The notes under the pieces: model-generated
Databases searched by the model: none
Seen by the model: only the letters and a program-made list of their open reading frames with translations
What the model was told of the DNA's origin: nothing
Source of the DNA: Takifugu bimaculatus
Taxonomy: Eukaryota > Chordata > Actinopteri > Tetraodontiformes > Tetraodontidae
Length of the DNA stretch: 64,000 bases
Assembly: GCA_004026145.2 (NCBI GenBank)
Contig: CP034990.1
Coordinates: forward strand, 6,776,812-6,840,811
Direction: 5' to 3'
Program-made: the position numbers and the translations under genes
In this document: positions 59,458-64,000 of the stretch, piece by piece
How the letters are laid out: every line of letters begins with the position of its first letter
Position numbering within the stretch: position 1 is the first letter of the stretch

Positions 59458-61350
59458 ACTGTATATATAGTTAGTAACCAAAAGGTCAAATCTTTGGTCA
59501 AGGTGACTCAGTGAATCCAAATGGGCTAGTTGTCAGCTAACCTAATTAGCTTATCTAACAATAATGCCAAAAAAGAGGCAGCACCTGGCTCATCTCATTC
59601 CCCTCTTCCTCGCCCCATTCCCATAATGAAATATGTGTCTGCTCTTTCTTTCTCTCTCCCTCCCTCCTTTCTTCTGCTTTTCATAATCAGTCTCTATGGG
59701 CATGGACTCAAAGTTTAACCTCCTCAAAGGCAATTTACCTTCATCCCTCTCCTCTTTCCCTCTGTTTTCCCTCTCTTCTTTCTTTCCTCAGCCGCCTTTA
59801 TTTTTCTCTGCCACCTTATTTTTTTTCTTCCTTGTCACCGCTGCAGCATCCATGTCCTGTCTCAATCTGTGGGGCTCATGTGGAGGTCAGTTCAGTTTTG
59901 CTTGACTGATGCTAAAATTACAGCTGTAAAACAGCCACTGATCTTTGGAACACTGTACTTTCTGTACTGTATATTGGTGATTCTTTTCTTTCCAAACTTC
60001 CAAACAAATTACAATTTAATGGAGCTCAATACTGGTTTAATACCCATGTGTTTTAACAACACAATTGCTTATCATTTGCTAATGGCTCATGGTTAGACAG
60101 TCATTTGATCCCTGCAGTGGTTCAGCATGTTTGAGAACAGGGAATTGGCAAACCCCAGAATACTTCTGTGTAATTCCGAAAAAGTCTGAATGAAACTTTT
60201 GTTTTTTAAAATAATATTTTAAACACATGTATGGCTTTATACTTGAAATCTAAAAGCTAATAGGAAAAAAAACACTGCTCATTTTTATTGTTGTTTCAGA
60301 GTCCAGAGAAGTACCATTTAAATGTCATTATTGCACCATTTCCACTGGCTGAAAAAATCCTCACATGACAACACTCCCCTAACCCAACCCTAACCCTCCT
60401 GTAGGCCTGATGGCTGCTGCAGCATTCTTGGGATTAAAGTCCTCACCTTTTGGCCTCCAAACATATTGCTGTGCCCTCATCTGGCCATGACCTTTCCTCC
60501 AATAATGACGCCCGTTTTCAGATGAGTGCTGGACTCGGATTGGTTTGGGAGTTTGTGTCGCAGGTCCACCCAAATATTCAGAACAATGAAGAGTTTATGT
60601 TGAACGCAGTTTTGACTACATGACCTTTCTACAGCACTAAAGCTGATCACTGACCCATTAGCCATTTTGGATTAATTACCGAACCATTTTGTGGTTATTT
60701 TTGCCACACAAAAACGTGCATAAAGTTTACTGACACAAAAATCCCTGGGTCATTATCTGATGTCTGTTTTCCTGGTGGGAGAAAGAAGACAGTCCTTAGT
60801 CTATTTAATATAATAATGCAAATTTGATGCATTTTCAGGCTGTCACCAACAGTAAAACAGTCCACAAATCACAATTCAGAGAAAACAGAAGGATCAAATG
60901 TGCACTTTTGGTCGTGAGCATATTTTTAAAGCAACAGTCAAGATGAGGTCACTGATAGAGGTTTAACTAAGCTTGGCTTTATTAACAGCTGAGTCCCGGT
61001 GGCCATTGTGAAGAAGGTTCAAATGTCAGCAGACAGCCACACAGCCCAGGCTGTTTCTGTACCACCTGCTGAACTTCTGTGTTGTAAGGAGAGCAGGGAC
61101 ACAGCCAAGGTAATTTAAAAGAAAATGAAAACTGTGTCGGTGTGGTGAGACTTTGGGGGAGGTGAGTCTAAAAACCAATTTACTGCAAAGCAGCAATAAC
61201 AGCAACAAGTGGCTGCTCACAATGCAAAATTCCAGCCATCTGCGGGACTGAAACTGTGGAATTAAAAGGGTCCTGAATTAAAAACAAGACAGTGGATCGG
61301 AAGAGCCCATCACCAGCAGCTTTACTGCAGAGGAGATGTGCCTTTCTGTT
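58942..61350. other. No recognised gene; simple repeats
   Basis: Contains CA (59110-59126) and CT (59420-59457) microsatellites, a pyrimidine-rich part at 59640-59840 and a short CCCTAACCC run near 60377. Small frames here are simple-repeat artefacts or unrecognised. Confidence 0.45.
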
Positions 61351-61637
61351 GCCCTAACCCAACCCTAACCCTGACCCTAACCCAACCCTAACCCTAACCC
61401 TGACCCTAACTCTAACCCTTTCTGTTGCCCTAACCCTGACCCTGACCCTAACCCAACCCTGACCCTAACCCTAACTCTAACCCTAACCCTAACTCTAACC
61501 CTAACCCTTTCTGTTGCCCTAACCCTTTCTGTTGCCCTAACCCTAACCCTAACCCTTTCTGTTGCCCTAACCCTAACCCTAACCCTTTCTGTTGCCCTAA
61601 CCCTAACCCTTTCTGTTGCCCTAACCCTAACCCTATT
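61351..61637. repeat. Telomere-like array with CCCTTTCTGTTG spacer
   Basis: CCCTAACCC blocks alternate with the 12-mer TTTCTGTTGCCC at least six times. CCCTGACCC variants are also present. Confidence 0.92.
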
Positions 61638-61805
61638 GGAAAACCAACAGGAGGCAGCATGTTGTTTTAGCTCGACAGGTGTGTCTTCAGTAACTCATTA
61701 AACTGAAGGATGAAGAAGTTGTAATGTCACAGTGGGGTCACAGAACTTTCTATTCATGTTTAAACATGTCCTCTGGGGTCAAATGGGATGTTAAAATCAA
61801 TAAAA

Positions 61806-62094
61806 CTTAACCTAACCTACCCTAACCAAACTTAACCTATCCCTACACCTAACCCTAACCAAACTTAACCTATCCTAACCTATCCCTGCACCTAACCCTA
61901 ACCACACTTAACCTATCCTATCCTAACCTACCCTAACCCTAACCAAACGTTATCCTATCCTATCCTAACCCTAACCCCCTAACCGTAACCAAACTTTACC
62001 CTAACCTATCCCTATCCCTCCCCCTAACCCTAACCAAACTTTACCCTAACCTATCCCTATGCCTCCCCCAAACCCTAACAAACTTAACCTATCC
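61806..62094. repeat. Degenerate telomere-like array (CCTAACCAAACTTAACCTATCC)
   Basis: Units mix CCCTAACC with AAACTTAACCTATCC. The hAT element at 62095 inserted in this array, which continues at 63539-63617. Confidence 0.9.
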
Positions 62095-62332
62095 CAGTGC
62101 TTCTCAATTATTTTCTGTTACGCCCCCCCTAGGAAGAAGAAAACATTTTGCGCCCCCCGCCGTGACTATAATTAGTATCATTTGTCTATGAAATTGTTAT
62201 AAGTACACCTCTGCATAACATTGTATCCTAATTAATATTAAAGAAAACAAAAAAAGAAAGAAATATAGACCAAAGCGGGATGATTGTTGCCAATATTCGG
62301 CACGTTTTTGCCGAAAAAACTCAAGCAGCTGA

Positions 62333-63126
62333 TCAGCGTGACTGGGGTGTAATGTCTTTAAGTTAGGGTTAGGGTTAGGGTTAGGGTTAGGGTTAACCAG
62401 GGTTAGTGTTAGGGTTAACCAGGGTTAGGGTTAACCAGGGTTAGGGTTAGGGTTAACCAGGGTTAGGGTTAACCAGGGTTAGGGTTAATCAGGGTTAGGG
62501 TTAACCAGGGTTAGGGTTAGGGTTAGTGTTAGTCTTAACCAGGGTTAGGGTTAACCAGGGTTAGGGTTATCAGCGTGACTGGGGTGTAATGTCTTTAAGT
62601 GAGGGTTAGGGTTAACCAGGGTTAGGGTTAACCAGGGTTAGTGTTAGGGTTAACCAGGGTTAGGGTTAACCAGGGTTAGGGTTATCAGCGTGCCTGGGGT
62701 GTAATGTCTTTAAGTGAGGGTTAGGGTTAGTGTTAGTCTTAACCAGGGTTAGGGTTAACCAGGGTTAGGGTTATCAGCGTGACTGGGGTGTAATGTCTTT
62801 AAGTGAGGGTTAGGGTTAGTGTTATGGTTAACCAGGGTTAGGGTTAACCAGGGTTAGTGTTAGGGTTAACCAGGGTTAGGGTTATCAGCGTGCCTGGGGT
62901 GTAATGTCTTTAAGTGAGGGTTAGGGTTAGTGTTAGGGTTAACCAGGGTTAGGGTTAACCAGGGTTAGGGTTAACCAGGGTTAGGGTTATCAGCGTGACT
63001 GGGGTGTAATGTCTTTAAGTGAGGGTTAGGGTTAGTGTTAGTGTTAACCAGGGTTAGGGTTAACCAGGGTTAGGGTTAACCAGGGTTAGGGTTATCAGCG
63101 TGACTGGGGTGTAATGTCTTTAAGTG
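62333..63126. repeat. Composite satellite: TTAGGG-like repeats plus a transposon fragment
   Basis: A 31-bp piece of the hAT (CAGCGTGACTGGGGTGTAAT then GTCTTTAAGTG) occurs seven times, at about 62334, 62571, 62686, 62775, 62886, 62991 and 63096, separated by GGGTTAACCAGGGTTAGGG repeats. Most spacings are 89-115 bp. The outer copies join intact hAT coding sequence on each side. Confidence 0.95.
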
Positions 63127-63325
63127 AGGCCTTCATTTATTTGGCTCCATGCTGTCCTGCCAACATTTTTAGACACAGTAAACACACCAGTCTTTCCTCG
63201 TCTCCCACCGTAGTCGCAGTGAAGCCAAGCGCTATATATGCTTCGTCATATTTCCTCGTCTGAGCTTTCGGGAGACTTTCGTATGTCTCGTTATCTCCGT
63301 CTCTCTCCGCCTTTCTTTTCATCAC
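63118..63325 (-). pseudogene. hAT BED-finger transposase fragment
   Basis: MMKRKAERDGDNETYESLPK and KYDEAYIALGFTATTVGDEE then LVCLLCLKMLAGQHGAK match the N-terminus of ZBED5-like hAT proteins, with CLLC as the first zinc ligands. After a frameshift, PNK-stop-RPHLKTLHPSHA continues the finger (HxxxxxH) into the satellite, and the downstream part (DQLLEFFRQKRAEYWQQSSR) resumes on the far side at about 62270-62340. It is inactive. Confidence 0.85.
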
Positions 63326-63538
63326 TGTTTAGTATTTTTTCATGCTGTCTCTTGGTGGTTTGTTCACTGCACTTCCTATCTCTTGCTCTGTGGTGTGTGC
63401 GCGCGGAATGTGCAATTACACTTTATTCTAGTACGGCAAAAAAAAACAAAAACATGTTCTCCGGGGTCACACGTGCCCCCCCCTGGCATCGCACCGCGCC
63501 CCCCCAGGGGGGCGTGCCCCACTATTTGAGAAGCGCTG

Positions 63539-64000
63539 ACCTATCCTAACCTACCCTAACCCTAACCAAACGTTATCCTATCCTAACCCTAATCCCCTAA
63601 CCCTAACCAAACTTAACCTTTACTATTTCCCGTTTATTCTGGAGTCTATGTGAGTCTGATTTCATGAAATCCCTGCATCATCTTCACACAAACAAGGTAA
63701 CTTCCAGAAGGAAGTGCGGGAAATGATAAAAGGTCTGGAGATCTTAGCTTGCATTTGATTTTATTGAGATTTTTTTCTTAGTTAGCATCCAATCATAATT
63801 CTGTGAACAATAAAAATAGGTGGTTTTCATCATCTTAGATTGTGCTTCATTCATTTCATTGCTTACTAAATATTATCTACATGTGCAGCATCCTAGGAAG
63901 GAAAGGATGTGGCATTGTGAAAATTATGGCTTGATTTGAGTTTACATGCTTTAATGATTATCATCCACACTTTCTATGCATATCTCTTATAATTCAGGCT
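63539..64000. other. End of telomere-like array, then unique AT-rich DNA
   Basis: 63539-63617 continues the CCTAACC/AAACTTAACC array interrupted by the hAT. 63618-64000 has no recognised feature. Confidence 0.7.

Larger units (their letters stand above)
62095..63538 (-). mobile_element. hAT transposon with perfect 8-bp target duplication
   Basis: Ends are CAGTGCTTCTCAATTATTTT at 62095 and, on the other strand, CAGCGCTTCTCAAATAGTGG at 63538. The 8-bp duplication ACCTATCC occurs at 62087-62094 and 63539-63546. It encodes only the N-terminal BED-finger region of a ZBED5-like transposase on the minus strand, and that is split by telomere-like DNA. The rest of the transposase is missing. Confidence 0.9.

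Noticed and set aside
59192..59514. Frames with serine/leucine or arginine/glutamate runs
   Set aside because: CT/GT microsatellite translations.
62095..62360. Left flank of the TTAGGG satellite as ordinary subtelomere
   Set aside because: The 8-bp duplication and inverted ends show it belongs to a hAT transposon.

Overview
This window is eukaryotic and almost certainly from a percomorph-type teleost fish. It holds a complete intron-split ddx21 gene (16 exons with GT-AG introns), a fish-type NLRC3-like NACHT/LRR gene, and typical fish mobile elements: an L2-clade LINE, a Rex3-like LINE remnant, Tc1, pogo-like and hAT elements, and a solo LTR. Telomere-type (CCCTAA)n/(TTAGGG)n DNA occurs throughout, so the locus is best read as subtelomeric or rich in interstitial telomere-like repeats. 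On standard vertebrate polarity, the CCCTAA strand at 1.5-11.5 kb puts the nearest chromosome end to the left.

Layout. 1-1400 is an inverted copy of 33236-34650 (ddx21 exon 3 plus part of an intronic pogo-like element), followed by a 100-N gap. 1501-11490 is a higher-order array with a period of about 0.93-1.29 kb: degenerate CCCTAA repeats, a CpG-dense alternating purine/pyrimidine module and a roughly 220-bp non-telomeric module. 11.5-12.6 kb has a purine-rich stretch, a hammerhead-ribozyme-like fold and a short telomere-like block. 13.4-20.3 kb (minus) is the NLR gene, with a frameshift and damaged splice donors. 20.8-22.9 kb is a 5'-truncated L2-type LINE. 26.4-29.5 kb holds decayed hAT, MITE and Tc1 copies. 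29.9-31.9 kb is a roughly 2-kb imperfect palindrome that ends about 160 bp before the ddx21 start codon.

ddx21 runs from 32029 to 41945 (plus, 747 codons). Its introns carry a pogo-like element, a tandemly duplicated 78-bp minisatellite and a MITE. From 42 to 64 kb I recognise no certain gene. That stretch has a 46-bp perfect palindrome, a 625-bp solo LTR with a 5-bp target duplication, polypyrimidine DNA, a 12-15-bp minisatellite and several telomere-like arrays.

The most striking pattern is how often telomere-like repeats interrupt mobile elements: the L2 3' region, the hAT at 27.3 kb, the Tc1 at 29.36 kb, the Rex3-like LINE at 55.13-55.48 kb, and above all a hAT at 62095-63538. In that hAT, telomere-like DNA splits the BED zinc-finger coding region and has amplified together with about 30 bp of transposon sequence into a composite satellite. 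Two head-to-head TTAGGG/CCCTAA junctions are also present. A shared history of break repair or telomere-repeat capture is an inference; the junctions themselves are visible in the sequence.
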